Translations under genes and position numbers: made by a program
Shown: piece after piece, positions 12,754 to 26,058 of the stretch
Layout: each line of letters starts with the position of its first letter
Numbering within the stretch: the stretch's first letter is position 1
The notes under the pieces: model-generated
The model's input: only the letters and a program-made list of their open reading frames with translations
The model's database searches: none
What the model was told of the DNA's origin: nothing
From: Endothia cerciana
Lineage: Eukaryota > Ascomycota > Sordariomycetes > Diaporthales > Cryphonectriaceae
Assembly: GCA_026119935.1 (NCBI GenBank)
Contig: JALRMH010000001.1
Span: 2,480,001 to 2,544,000 of the forward strand
Reading direction: 5' to 3'
Length of the DNA: 64,000 nucleotides

Positions 12754-15700
12754 CGGCCCCATGTGCCTGAGCCTGAGCCTGAGCTGTGCCTGTGCCTGCA
12801 CACACCTACCTGCAGAGTCACCGCGCATAATACCTATAAGCGGGTCATGAGACGGGAACTCACACGTCGACCCAATAACAAATCTTTCACCGCGGAAGCC
12901 CCCTCCCCATCCGGGCCGCGATAACCTTGGGCCTCGCCCTCTAATTTCGCTGCCCGAGGATGGCTCTATGGGTTCTCGTACCGTGCGCTCATTTGACTGC
13001 GGCTTTCTGACGGTTCGCTACGGCTCCCAATTCACAGTGGTGTGAGCGATATATGCGCCAGGGCAAGAGGAGCTCATCAGTGGTACGCCGTAGCTGGCCT
13101 ATCATGTGTTGGTACAGAGTATTGTCGGCTACGCAGGACTATGGTCCGGAAGGTGTGTGACCGCTCTACGGTACTGCATACATGTGAGCTACATGGCCCC
13201 GCAGTGTCTGCACTGTACGATAATTTAACTGTACTCCCGTCCCACCTGTCAGGCGGACTGACCCGTTTCTTCCTCCATTCTCATTAGGGACCCGACTCAG
13301 TCCTTTTGGCCCCCAACTGGCTGCCAGCCTCCCGGACGGGCGGCGGACGGCGGTCTACGATGGCGACCTGATCTGAGCATCCGAAGCTCTGATGGGGATC
13401 TCTAACAAATCACAGGCTGCGAGGTTCGACACGGTCGACTAAAGAGGAAGGACAGGAAGTGCCTACGGCCCGGTACGGTACCTCTTCCCAAGACCTACCG
13501 CCAACGTTGCAACCATCCATCCATCCCCTACCACCTCAGATCCTTGGCTGCAGCTGATTCTGGACCCGACCCCTCTCTCCCTTCCGAATGCGCGCGTGTC
13601 CGGTCCAATGTCCACGGTAAAGGCCGTCCCTCCCCCGGCGTCTTCTGACTATGGCAGCCAGTGTGGAACCTGGAGACTCGATCCGGGTGCTGGAGCAGGT
13701 CGCGCCACTTTCAGAACATTGACCGGGTACATGCATTGTTTCAATACAGCCCAGCAGCAATCAGTCAAGCAACCAGTGTAACGACCCCCCATCCCGTCCG
13801 CGGAGCGGTCACTATGCGCCTTTCTACTATGGTAGATCGAGCCGATATGGGTATGCTGATCACCATTCAGAATGGGTTCTGCTGGTCGGGGTTGCTGCTC
13901 GATCAAGCTTAGGGCCCTCACCGACCGACCTGCCGACCCGCTAAGAAAGGAGATGCTCGCGAGAAGACCCCATTCGAAACGGTCAGCCGCTGCACCAGGA
14001 GGGATGAGATGGCCAGACCAAAATCCGGGGGATGACGGGTTGAGCCTTTTTGAATGCACGCCATGCGGTTCGGCAAGCACCGTTTGCAACGCTGCTCTGG
14101 TCGTCAGGCACGCGAGGCGCCGTAAAGGCCTCGCCCCCGTCAGTGATGCATCGAGGCTACTCCCCAGCTCAGATTAGGCCGCGCTGCGAGGAGGTCTGTG
14201 ACGGTGACAGTATTGTGCACGAACCTCATAGCACATATGGTGACTCCATCTGGAGGCGGGCCTGCAACCCGACAACAGCAGGTCCACACTGCGCTGACAG
14301 TCCCGCGGCGATGCCCTCGCCGAGCGGCCGTTCCCCGAGCGGTCTAGACGAGGCAATTGCTAGAGCGTTGATGCCTGCCCCTTGAGATGTACCTAGATAT
14401 GCCAAATCGGTGATTGAGGCCCATCTTTGCGATACACCCACCGAGGGGCGCAGCGTTTATGAAGGCTCACTTCGTTTCCAACCTCAAAGCACGGCACGAC
14501 CCTCACTATGGCGGATACCGAGTGTAGGGCTACTCCGCTACACTGCCGCTCAGCTTGGTAGCAGTGGCCTTACCATTATGGGCCTCTAGGGGTCAGCAGC
14601 AGTGGACCGTAAACATGGCTGCCGGATACGAAGTATGGCAATTCCAGTGGAGGTGGGCAGCTGGTCATTGGTCAGTCACCTGGTTCTCTTTACCTCGTGA
14701 CCCCTAGATGTTCCAAACAACCGTTTACAGACCTGCCTGCTACGGAATGCCTCGTCATGAGAACCTGCCGCGACATACTTCCGTCCTCGCGGGCCAGATA
14801 TTCTTGGGAGGAGCGCGTTCTGGAAGGCCGGCTGGCTGAAACTAAAAGCACGGAGACTGAAGACTCCGTTCGAGCCATGCGGATGAGGCCGTGGATATGA
14901 TAACGACAGACTGTTTGCGCCAAAGGCGCTGGTATCTCCATTCCTGGCAACGCCTAAAGCAGCACATCGCGAAAAGCCGTTCTCCAGCGCATCATTGCTT
15001 CACAGCCACGGAAGCGTATTGAGACTTCACGCTGCACATTGGTGTCATCGTTTCAAGCGTTCTGCCGGTTGAAAGTCGCCCTGACGTGGCTCGCAAAGCC
15101 TAGCTGACGCCGGTTGAGCCGCCGGGCCCGCCTACTGACACGTTCAGTGACGGTGATATAAAAGGAGAGGAGGGAGTGCCAGTCTGCCACTACGCCTCAC
15201 GTTGGCCAGCGAGTAGGTTAGGCAGGCCCTGGCCCAGCGTTCCGAGCCCATCGCCACTTTTCGGTGGCGGCCTTCACATTCTTCAAGATGTCAAATTGCG
15301 AATACTGAGACACCAAAGGCCGTTGAATGTTTCTAGTGTGCGGCTCGCCAAATATAAAACCTCGATGGACATAGTCTTGACCGAGGGGTCGTCATGCATC
15401 AGAGGTCTAACGATCAACATTGATAACAATCTAGGAAGCCAGCGCGACGGACCCTGGATTGTAAGGAGCGGCGGGCCACCCTGGATCGTCAACGTACTAC
15501 AGGCGACACAATGCAATGTCACTACGCGCACGGCCCCGCTGTGGTCAATGCTGCACAAAGGTGCCTCGTAGACGCACTGACCTCGACCACATCTTTCGAG
15601 GCTCTCCTCTGTGCCTCGTCTTTCTCTCGTTTGTGGCTGCAGAATTGGCACAGTCGTTCCGTCATTTAAGACCATCGCCTTGCACGAGACCACATCTTTG

Positions 15701-18700
15701 GACGTGATATTCGGCAGACGCACGGCACAAATTAGGCTTCTGGCAAAAAATAGATTCTGCAGTTGTCTGCATCGGCTGAAAGACACCGTTGACTATCATC
15801 GACGCCAGAGATTAAGACATCAAAGCTGGCATCATCCTTGCAGCTAGGCTTGATCTTGGCGAAAGCCGTTGAGATTTGCTGAAATAAGCTTCAGTCCAAA
15901 TTTGGTTTCTCATCTCCTCTTGCCGCACCACATTTCCAGGAGTAGCATCTCTGTGCTCTGCAGGGAGGGAGCTGCGTTCACAAGGACTGTGCTTCCCATA
16001 ACCACACAGAGCAAAGTCTCGCTTCACTAACAGAGACGTTGTTGCGACGAGAAGCTGACGCTGACGAGCCTCCTTAGCAGCAGGATCCTGTTCCCCATTC
16101 CCAATGCGTCAAAAAGGGGTTCTGACGCTCTACGAGAGTCCGCAATCCCTACCGACCAGCGTCTGTGAGCTCGTCTGGGTGGTTCTTTTGCCGCCAGGCG
16201 CCGCCAGGGTACGGTCCTGGGCCGCCTGGCCCCCAACTTATTCGCGATGGATTCAGTTCCATGTCAGGTACACTTGAAGGATTTGGACGATCTACGAAAC
16301 CTGCATCCGGTGCATGTATAGTGGTCGCCAGGTTCCCCGGGAAGGAAAAACACGCCTCCAGCCACTTGACCGGTGCGCGGGCCATCCTCTCAGATGCCTA
16401 TCTAGGAATCGAAGATGCATGCGAAACGCCAACACCACCAACCGGCCTGTTCCAATCACGCCGGGCTGAGGGTTAGGCAGCCCCAACATCCGCGCATCCG
16501 CTATTCGGTTGTATCGGCGCTTGGCTTTGCGATGCCAAAAGCTCAATCCCAAGCCCCGCAGACATGACACCGAAACGACCTCGTCTTGAACACTGGGGGG
16601 TGTTGTCGGCAGCAACCCAGGACTCCATCGTGGGGATGATCCGACTGACTGGCGCATTGGCTGCCTGACAAGTGCCTGCGGCACCTTCATCATCTCAGGG
16701 TTGGCCCGCGATGGTCGCGGCAAGGCGTGTTCCACGGCGCCTCGCAGGCCTGCAGATGCCGACCATTGAACGTCGCTGTGCCTTTTTGAGGAAACTGCAT
16801 GCCCATCCGAACTGGCAGACTCGATCGAGTAGGCGCAGCTCGCGATGCCTGCATGCTGCAGATGAAGTCACTGCCCCTCGCGCGATGCTCTCTCCCGCTA
16901 CTACATAGCATGTACCTCTCTCATCGACCAACGAGCAGCCTGTACGCCCGTGCGTGCCATTCTTGCGCAGCTGCTAGGGGCCGCCCCTGGCTGGCCCGTT
17001 CAATGCGGCCTGCAGGCTAGGGAAGTGGGCCGGCCGTGGCTGCAGGCGTTTCTTCGGCCATCCTCTTGTCCACTTCTGGAATGTCGTCTGCTTGAGGCAC
17101 CGTTCATCCAGGCAAGAGGCGCGTCTACCTCCGTGCCTGCGTGCCTGGACGTCTAGGCTCGGGAGGCCGAGCCCATCGCCTCACTAGCTCATGCACTCTC
17201 CCAAGATCATGAGATCAATAGATGTCGGCGCGGCCAAGCTAGAAGGGCGGCTTCCCGCCGTCGGAAAGCCCCAGGTTTCAAAACCATCAACAGGTGGAGC
17301 AGGTCATTCAGTACGAGGCGGGTATGCGGGGCCGTCGAAACCCACCTCGCTTGCGACTTCGGATATTTGACGCTTCGAACACTTGGTTGTCAGAGCGGTA
17401 CAAGGGAGCGCACAGGTGATAATTCTGACAAGATACGTTATCAATTCGTCGAGTGTTGTGCAAGCCCTACTATCGCGGCTTGAAGCCGATATAGCAACCG
17501 GAAGTACGGGTTCTCCGCACAGACTTTGCGTCCACCCGCCTTCAGATCTGCAAATGTTGAGGCCGGCAGCGTTCGACTGTGCGTGACCCCTTTTGGGAGG
17601 TCCATGATTTGGTCATGACTTGGTGGTCTCGCACAATTGGCTCGAGGTCTCATCTCACCCCCTACCCCTCCAAAAGCCGAAGTGGGTGCGGGCCCTCGCG
17701 AGGTATGCGACCATCTCTAGACGTCTTCCGCCTGTGACTGCCACGGTGGTCACGCTGCACCCGCTCATCGAGTTGGCAGGGTCGTTTACCTGTACCAAGC
17801 TGCATACCCGTGTCACCAACGGGACCCAACCCTGCTAAGCGGTGCTGCCATGCCTACTTTTCATGTAGACTGCTCATCGGTCAGGTCATATTTCCCTACA
17901 CCCGGGACCGCCTCGTTTGCGCCTTCAAGCGGGTATGAGTGCACAATAACTGCTTGACGCCCTCTCACCCTCGCCGCAGCCTGAACCAACCTGCTGTGCA
18001 GTCTCTGACCGGATCGCCGAGGCCCACGCTACGGGTGTGATAGCGAACCTTGAGACATTAAAATCTTGAGATATATACATGACAAGGTTTGGCCGTCTGC
18101 CGTGCGCCTCATTCAATCATGGCCTCGTCAGGCTGAAAGTATCTGCTGGAGATTGATGGGAGGAGGAGCCGGCTCAGGCTGCTGTACTTACACACAAGCA
18201 AACGCCTCCGGGACATCCCTGACCATTACCCCTAGTCCTCTTTTTCTGCAATTCTCCACCGAGAAATCAATCACCCACCCTCCTGCTCGAGCCCCTGGTC
18301 TCTGGCAATCTCGTGAACCGAATTTTGCTTTGCCCGGCCCCCATGCCCGCACACCATTCCCTTTCGATCACCTATCGGCCGTCTCGCCCAACGGTCGTCG
18401 AGAGAATTTGCGGGCCTGCAGCCTCGATGAGCATGTCGGGCTTTTTTTGGTCGAATCAGATCCCCCTGCCTCCTGGAGACAGGGGCCAGGCGGTGCACCG
18501 AGCTCCATGAGTGCGAAAGATCCCAGCCTTCCGGAGCTGGTCTGATAGAGCCACTGGAAAGTCGAGGAGAGGAGGAGGGCGTCATGCCAATCTCCCCTCT
18601 CTCCAGTCCCGTGGGAGGTGGACGCACGGCACATCTCCAGCGGCAAAGCCATCTTCCTCCTCAGGGGAAGTTTCCGCGGGAAGTCTGCCTCGTTCTACAG

Positions 18701-19966
18701 ATAACAGTACGGTGTTATATTGACGCGATTCAGAGCCTGCTGAGGGATTGTGGGCGTGAGCTCTGTCTGTCTTGCATCCATCTCCGATCCACTCTGGCCC
18801 GGTCCTGGTGCATGGTCGCGCCCACTAGCCAGGAGTTCCTTGATCCTTCGGCAGAACATTTCAGGGAAGACGGCAAATGTTGGCCAGTCCGATGAATCTT
18901 CACAAACTTTATCCTCGGATCTCCTAGCGCCCCAAAGGCACAAGGCCCCTGGGGCAATACGCTGTGCGTTCCACTTCTTTCTTGCCGTCCTCGGTCAAAT
19001 ATTCAGGGCTGTCCGCCGCTGCTATAAAGGTAGTGTAAACCTGGAGAGGTTGTTGTAATATGTCAGCCATCTTACTTCTTCTTATACAGGAACGCCTTGA
19101 GGTCCCGGCGCTCTGGGAACCGGTTCATGTCGAGCATTTCATCAGAGGGAAACAAGAACCAGACGTTGCGATGTACATGCCCGTCCGGCCGACCTCGTAG
19201 GTGGGCTCGTGTTGTATTCTATATGCCGTAAGTATCTCAACTCACAGCACCCCCTGCTGCTTACCTGCCAGATCGCCGTTGCCTTCCTTCTCCTTCCCTG
19301 TATGGTTACATGTACATGCGGATACGTACTGTACAGTACACAAGAGCTCTCGATTGTGTGCATCTCTGGCCCTAGGACGGTCCACCCTCACAGACTCCTC
19401 ACTCCCTGCTACCCACTTCCAGGCCCCTCAACCCCCCTGACCATGGCCGTCCGTTGCCCGTGAAAGAGATGCTGCCCCCATCGACCCTGATCCACCCCCA
19501 GGATAATGCCGGCGGCTTTCATAAAGCCTCCCCCACCATATCTACCGTATCATTTCTATACAAGTACCACCTGTTCTGCAAACCTGCAGGCCATTCGCTC
19601 ACCCTATGCTAACTTCATCGTTCCGTTTCGTCTGTTGGACATATTCAACATCGTCCTGTTTCACTGCGTAGGTGATAAGGCTGTACACAGTCGCAGACCT
19701 CGAACTGCCCCAAATCCCGCTTCGGTTCACCTGGAGAATTATCGTAACGGCCGCGCTTGGGCCGCGTGTGTGTGGTTGGAATCGGTATATCCCCCAAATT
19801 TAGTGCTCGGGGGACGTCAGGTGGCGACGGCGTGCTATAATACCTCAGCTCAGTCTCTACGACAAACCGGCTTCGAAACCCGGATCCAGAAAGACAGACA
19901 GGATTTCAGCATTTCTCCTGCTGAGCGAGATATGTTCCCATGTGCACCGCAACTTACGCAGTTACC

Positions 19967-22190
19967 ATGGCAGAGTTGAAGGAGCCGGCGTCGCAGCACA
20001 ACCTCTGGTACGGCAGTCCGGTGCAGATGTCGACGAGCCGTCCCAATCACGCCGTGGACGCAGGGCTTTCGAATCCAGCTTCAACATCGCCGCATTCGGG
20101 GCGCCCGAGGCAGGGTGGGTGGGGAAGTGTGGACCACCATTCGCAGTATCCCTCGTACAGCCGGTACTCCCAGGACGAGTCGGCCGCTGACCCATACGAT
20201 CGGCATGCTCAACACTCCCTGACGAGCCACCAGAGTTTCCCCAGCCTCAAGAGGCCGTATTCTGCGACCGAGCAGCCTCCGTACCAAGAGATCGTCCAGG
20301 ACCTGCGCGACGATGGATCCAAGCTCGGCGTCGGGCACGACCACAAGCTCCTGTCCTTCCGGAAGGTGCCCGACAAGCACACCATTGTCGACAACCACGG
20401 ACGCATCCAGCAGCTGGAGCTGACGGCCCAGCTGCACGGCATGTTCTTCCTGTCTGAGATGCCCGCGACCAACAACGACGGCAGCGTGATGCAGCCGGAG
20501 CTGACCTGCTACCGACGAAACTTGTTCCAGGTCAGCGGGTCGCTGATTACGCCGAGGGGCCCAATGTCAGTCATCACGGAGACAGGAGAGAGCGTTCCTG
20601 TCAGCACCACCGAAGTGACAATCTCAGCTATTGAATCGGTCGATGGTCACCCTGTGCGATTGATCGTCATCCCTTGGAAGACTCCCCCACCGAACTCGCC
20701 AGAGGTCAACCAGGCACCCGATCAGGAGCCATCGTCTCTTCCGCTTATTCCCTTCCAGGACGATGGGACGGAGACCGATGGAGAGTACGCCGTCTATCCG
20801 ATCGGATGGCGACGTCTCCAATTCCGAATGTAAGTCGACGCGTAAATCGTGGGGGATTACCAACGACTAGAGAGCTAGTGTGCTAACACGTCTCCAGTGC
20901 GACGGCAAACAATGGTAGGAGGAAAGAACTCCAGCAGCACTTCGTGGTGCACCTGAAGGTGATGGCGTCTCTGGCGAACGGCACCAAGGTCGTACTCACC
21001 GAAGCACAAACCGCACCGATCGTCGTGCGAGGACGGAGTCCGCGAAACTTCCAGGCGAGAAAGGAGATCCCACTCCTGGGCTCCAGCGCCGGATCGAGGG
21101 GCCAGGCCCTGGTGGAAACAGGACTGGGGATCGTGGCGGGGCCTCTGTCGATCAAGCCCCAGGAAGTCAAAGCGAGGCCTCTGAATATGGAGCTGCCACG
21201 GACGGCTTTTACCTTCAGCGCACCAAAGCTCCCAGCGAGCCCGATGGGAAATATGCGATCAAAGTGAGTGCCATTTCCATGATTAAAGATGAGTCGAGCC
21301 GCGGAAGGAGACGTGTGGGAGTGGATAGACCCTTTGATGAAGACGATGGAGACCGAAGGCGGACTTTGATGAACTGACAGCGACACAGTTCATACCCGAC
21401 GTCCTGGAACCCGACGATGGCATCCGCGTCTGGCCCTTCAACTTATCCGGCGACGACGATAGCATCCGATCCATATCAGAAGCTGCCACTGTCAGGAACA
21501 ACAGGATACTCCACCGAACCACAAGAACTGCCATCTCACCTCCCCACCTCGATGCCCTCCATGCAGCTATCGATGGTCTCAAGCGACCAGCCGGGCCAGC
21601 ACTCGACGGCGGGAGCATCGTCACAAGTTCCCCCGATACGAACTCAGTATGCCTCATACGTCCAGACATCTGCGGCGCCCCCACCCCTCTCAGGCCCCGC
21701 GACAGCAACGAGTGGTCTCAGCGTACCGCGCTACGTGGACGACAGCAACCCGCGGCCGACAAAGAGCCCGCGGCATCCGAGTCACCCATCGATCCACGCA
21801 GGGTCGATATCGAGCACCGAGTCGACCAACGAGTACCGATATGGCCCTCCTGCCTACGGCAGCCTAAGTAGCGCCTCGGCCGAGATCAGCCCCGGCACCT
21901 CGCAGCATCACTCATACACGAGCTCCGCCGCGGCGCCGGACAGCGGTGCTCCAACGTCGAGCACGGCGGCCCAGCCACCGCGGGACTACTATCCCTCACC
22001 AGCCTCGTGGACTACAACGGTAGGCGAGTCTAACGCGCCGACGTACACGAACGGGGAGCACCGACCTTCGTATCCCTATTCGACGGAGCAGTACAAAAGC
22101 TCGGGAGGTGTCAAGAGCGAAACGCACGCCCCCCCGGCTCCCGTGTATCCCGGGCCGACGATGAGCCACTACTCGTGGAACGCATCGTAA
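19967..22190 (+). CDS. vib-1: Ndt80/PhoG-domain transcription factor, VIB-1/XprG-like
   Basis: Three exons: 19967-20829, 20898-21263, 21389-22190, giving 676 residues. The Ig-fold Ndt80 DNA-binding domain spans roughly residues 125-345. It contains LTCYRRNLFQVSG (about 178) and RIATANNGRRKELQQHF across intron 1, and ends with the signature VVRGRSPRNFQ (about 330). Introns have GTAAGT and GTGAGT donors and a GCTAAC branch in the first. The long Ser/Pro/Tyr-rich C-terminus is typical of activation regions. In Neurospora the family member VIB-1 controls heterokaryon incompatibility and secreted hydrolases; XprG does the protease part in Aspergillus. I chose the ATG at 19967 (context TTACCATGG); an in-frame ATG at 19940 is possible. 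Paralogues (FSD-1 type) exist, so the exact orthology needs a tree; the family assignment is secure. The protein is expected to be nuclear. Confidence 0.85.
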
Positions 22191-24707
22191 TGCCACCTAA
22201 AGACCAGGCACCGCGTTGAGACAAGAGGGTGTTGGCGAAAATGGCCAGCGGTTCTAGGTGGCGGACAAGCTCGCCCGGGGCCGAAGGCGGAGCTACGACG
22301 AGAGTCGAGATAGGGAAAGGGGGTGGAATGCCAACTATGGCCGAACCAGAACCTCTCTTCTCCCGTGACCACGAGCTCATGGGCATGAAAGCACCGGTTT
22401 TATACACCGCACCAAATGTACCGACCGAGCCGACTTCGACTTTCGACCTGTCCGTTCCAACCGAAACCCTGTACACATAATTTCAAAATTACAGCCATGT
22501 CCGATATCGATTTCCACTTGCACGCTCCACGCACATGAAATGCCGGCGCACAGGACGGCGTTGGGCATTGCTGGTTGACGCTTAATTCTTTCTTCTTCCT
22601 CTGGTGCGATCAGGTTTTTCAGCAACCCCGCCCGTTTGCTTCGATGCCATATATTGCAGGTTTCATTTTCGCCGCTTCCGATACCAATTTGACCGACGAG
22701 CTTTCTCAACAACAACAGACGCGATGCGAGAGAGGGAGAAGGGGACGAGGGGAGGGTGGAGGAGAGTGGGGCAGTCAGTCCACCGAACGAAGGGGAGGAG
22801 GTCACGAAAACATAGGGAGGCTGCATATCCGGCGGACTTTCAGTGTGTTCAGGGGGTAATTCAGTCACCGGCCTGATGTTTTTGTGATATCTTGACAAAG
22901 AGCTAGGGACCTGGGCGGAAACTTTCCCAGGCGGCATGCATGCATTCATGCACATGGTGTTTGAATAACCCCGCCATGATAGAGAGGGATAGCGGGACGG
23001 AGGCCGGCAAAGCAAAGAAGGCAACGGGGGATGGAGTAATGGGAAATATCAGGTTCTCCCGCTTGGAAATATACGTCGCTCGTCAAATCTTCCATTGTTC
23101 GGGAATCCGGTTCATGGCTCGATCACCACCCAGGGCTGAATTATGCGTTTTTTCCCTTTTCCGCCGTGGCGCGTGAGTGTGTGTGTCTCCCTTGGTAGCA
23201 GAAGGACACAGTCTGCAGACGAGAGAGGTAGTGAGGGGGCCAGGCTGTTGAGCGTTGGGCCAAGAGCAGGCGTACGATGCTGGGTCGTGTCGTACTTGAC
23301 GGCCGGGGACCTTCGACGGACCTCATCTTCCTGTATCCTAAGATCGCGGCGCTACGCCCAATGGACCTGATACCAAAACCACTTACCTGCGCTCTTGTCT
23401 ATCCCTGCCAGACCACGCCTCTTCTATCACCCGCGTCGTCGGATCTATCGTCGGCTTCAGACACGCCCAAGGCCGGGCTAGCACCCCAGGCCAGCATCAC
23501 CATGTAACGGTGACAGCCATGATCCGCTGCCACAAGAGGACCAGCGGCTGGAACAAGCCCCTTCCAGAGGGAGGGTTCCCTTCGGAGCCGATGACCTGCT
23601 GTCCGGATCCGCCCCCTTCCCCCTCCCCCCTCCCCCTGGGTGTCCGGAGCCGAGCATTCACGGAGCAGGATACCGTTCCTGGGAAAAGGGCGCTGTGACA
23701 TACATACACAACCAACCCACACACACACACACACACTTGCCGGCGCTCCTCGTTTAGCCTCCGCCCAGGAAGTGGGCAACAACAAACCTGTCTCCCGTGT
23801 ACTATTGTTGGCAAGCTGTGGCATATGCCGGACCCCAAAGTGCATGCTCGTCTCATCATGCGGAGTGGACAGGCACGGGTAAGGGGGAGGGGGGCGGTCT
23901 GCAGGGCAACCGTCGTTTCTTTGATCGTCGAGAGAGTAAAAATAGGTCCGTGGCAGGTGCAGAGCGATAAGAAGCCCGCGTATGTCTCTCTCTCTCTCTC
24001 TCTGTGAGTATGTGTGTATGCGTGCGTAAGACGGTGAGGTATAATTGTGGCCCCCCGGATGTGGCTGTCGCTGCTCCCCTGCTCGGGGAGTCGGGCTCGC
24101 GTCATCTTGCGAAGGGGGAGCAACAGGGCCCCGAGGCGGTCGTGTGGGATCATGTCCTGACCTTGTTGTCCAAAATAGAATGAGGGCTGCAGATCGCGAT
24201 GTCGCGATGGGAGGAGGACGGCGGGGAGCTGAGAGGCATGTGCTGGTGGTGTATGTCCCCGGTGTGTTGGCGGTGAGAGCTGAGCTTCCGAGTTTGGGGG
24301 CCAAGGCCGCGCTGTACCAACAAGTGGTGCTTTGGGGCGGGGGGGGGGGGCCCATGTGCATACAAAACTTTAGGTCATGCGGCAGGTGGCGGCCACCTGC
24401 TCCCAGCTGCGCGATATCTACAACCCCTGACCTTGAGGATGCGTTTTCGTTCTGGCAACGACGCCAAAACCTCGGCGAACCATCAAACCTTACCCTCACC
24501 GTCCTTGCACGTCGCCATAAACCAAAGTTCCATTGAGCGAGGTCTCGGAGGCTGAAGATCCAACGACGTCTCGTCACTAGCGACCTGGCCTGTACCGTAC
24601 ACCGGAACGGTACGTTTTCGTCGTTACCGGGGTTGATCTGTGCACCCCCCCCCTGCTAGAAGGCTCGCGGAGCTCCGAGGTGCAGCTGCGTCAGCCGGGC
24701 TCTTGAA
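22191..24707. other. 2.5 kb intergenic region with simple repeats
   Basis: This follows the Ndt80-gene stop codon. It contains a CA run near 23717-23736, a TC run near 23988-24003 and 12 G at 24339-24350. A 392-codon minus-strand frame over 23399-24577 is driven by these repeats and shows no domain. Confidence 0.5.
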
Positions 24708-25666
24708 ATGTCGTCCGGGCTGTTCGAGGTACCAAACGCGAAGAGGTAGGCCCCGTCCCGGTAGGTACAGCGGAAGGATCGTGGGCTGAACATTCGTGAG
24801 CCAGGGTGCGGCGTGATGAGCTATACGACTCGTCGTCTGATGCCGGCAGTCACAGCCAGGGCGGTGCCGCCGAGCGGGAGGAGGATGACGAGGTGCGAGC
24901 GAGGTTGCACGAGCGGCTCTCGAGCCTACTGGGCCTAGACTTATCCACTGTGGAGCCCGCTCCCAGACGGGCTCCAGAACCAGCGGACGTCCAAGGGCAG
25001 GACGTACCAGGGGAGCAGGATGAGCAACACGCGGAGGAATTTGAGTTCCGGCTCTTCGCTACGTCTGCAAAGACCGCTGCACCATCCAAGGTTATCCTGA
25101 CTGCCTCTGATGACGAGGAGGCAGGCCAAGGCGAGGGTGGTTTCACCCTCCCCAGACGGTCCGTCGAGTACTACGTGGTAGGAGAGCCGACCGCTGAGCA
25201 GCTGGAGAGGTATCGCTGCTCGGCCATGGCGGGGGAGGACATCCTCCTGGGCGCAAGAAAGCGGGCCTGGGGCCTAGAGCGACCATGGAGGGTCATCAAG
25301 GCCACGGCCTCAGGGAAGGCAGCGAAAGGCTCGGCTGTGGAGGGTACGTCTTCTGCCCGGCCTGAGGACGGAGGGGACCGAGCAGAGAAGAGGAGACGGC
25401 CGGGCAAGAAGCGGAGGATAGCGATGAGGATCAGAGCCAAGGCTGAGAAGGAGAAGCGTGAGGCGGAGGAGCAAGACAAGATGTCCAAAGAAGAACACCT
25501 CATGGAGAAGAAGAGGAGGCTGAACAGGGAGAGGAAGTTGAAACGCAGAGCCAAGGAGAGGGAGAAGAAGTCGGCTTCAAAGGGCCAAGACGGGACCCAG
25601 CCAGCCTCATCAGCAGCAGCAGACTCTGGCTCAGATTCTGGCTCAGATTCTGGTTCGGATCAATAA
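24708..25666 (+). CDS. DUF2011-like basic, coiled nuclear-type protein
   Basis: Two exons, 24708-24745 and 24805-25666, giving 299 residues. The first exon is only 38 bp. The intron (GTAGGC donor, GCTGAAC branch, CCAG acceptor) joins phase 2 to give MSSGLFEVPNAKRVRRDELY, a start much like DUF2011 proteins. Without this exon the frame has no ATG. The central part (FEFRLFATS, then FTLPRRSVEYYVVGEP, then a Trp-Gly-Leu-Glu-Arg-Pro-Trp segment) fits the family. The last 110 residues are rich in Lys, Arg and Glu (predicted helix and nuclear signals) and end with SGSD repeats. The molecular function of the family is not known to me. It ends about 390 bp before the next gene on the same strand. Confidence 0.72.
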
Positions 25667-26058
25667 AACGACATGAGCTGAGCCAATACCTGGCCACGCG
25701 GACTTCACACGTCATTCTTCTCCTAAATGCCCCCCAGTGGAATGTGGAATATGCTTGGATCTGGCGGTTGAGCCCAAGAAGAGTCCCGTCATGGCCCTGA
25801 GGTATTTGGGCCCGGGGGTATTCCCTTACCGCCACATGCACCGCCACGGTACGCCACAGCATGTCACTCTCCCAATAACCTGGCATCGTCCTGTGACGTT
25901 TCGAATCGGCTCCAGCAGAAAGGCTACCGAGACAAGCTCGAGCCATCCTCACGTTTCCCGACCCGTCCACGTCGGCAGACTGCTCCCCGCCAACCCAGGC
26001 AAAGGCGATGTGTTCATTCTCCCCAATCGACCATTCCTGACCACAGAAGCCCGCCACG

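Larger units (their letters stand above)
8101..19060. other. 11 kb gene-poor region
   Basis: GC-rich, without any ORF that shows domain similarity or consistent codon use. The longest frames (for example minus 8804-9541 and minus 15283-15786) are not recognised. Contents I can support: a short perfect hairpin, a GA microsatellite, a CCCATGG array and isolated TATA-like motifs. The high GC content argues against heavily RIP-mutated repeats over most of it. A long non-coding RNA or very diverged genes cannot be excluded. Confidence 0.5.

Noticed and set aside
19940..19942. ATG at 19940 as the start of the Ndt80-type gene
   Set aside because: It is possible, but the ATG at 19967 has a better context and begins the family-like sequence; it adds only nine residues.
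23399..24577. 392-codon minus-strand ORF
   Set aside because: It spans CA and TC microsatellites that translate to Cys-Val and Arg-Glu repeats, has no domain and competes with equally open frames.
24806..24808. GTG at 24806 as the start of the DUF2011-like gene
   Set aside because: A 38-bp upstream exon with ATG at 24708 and good splice signals yields the typical family N-terminus.
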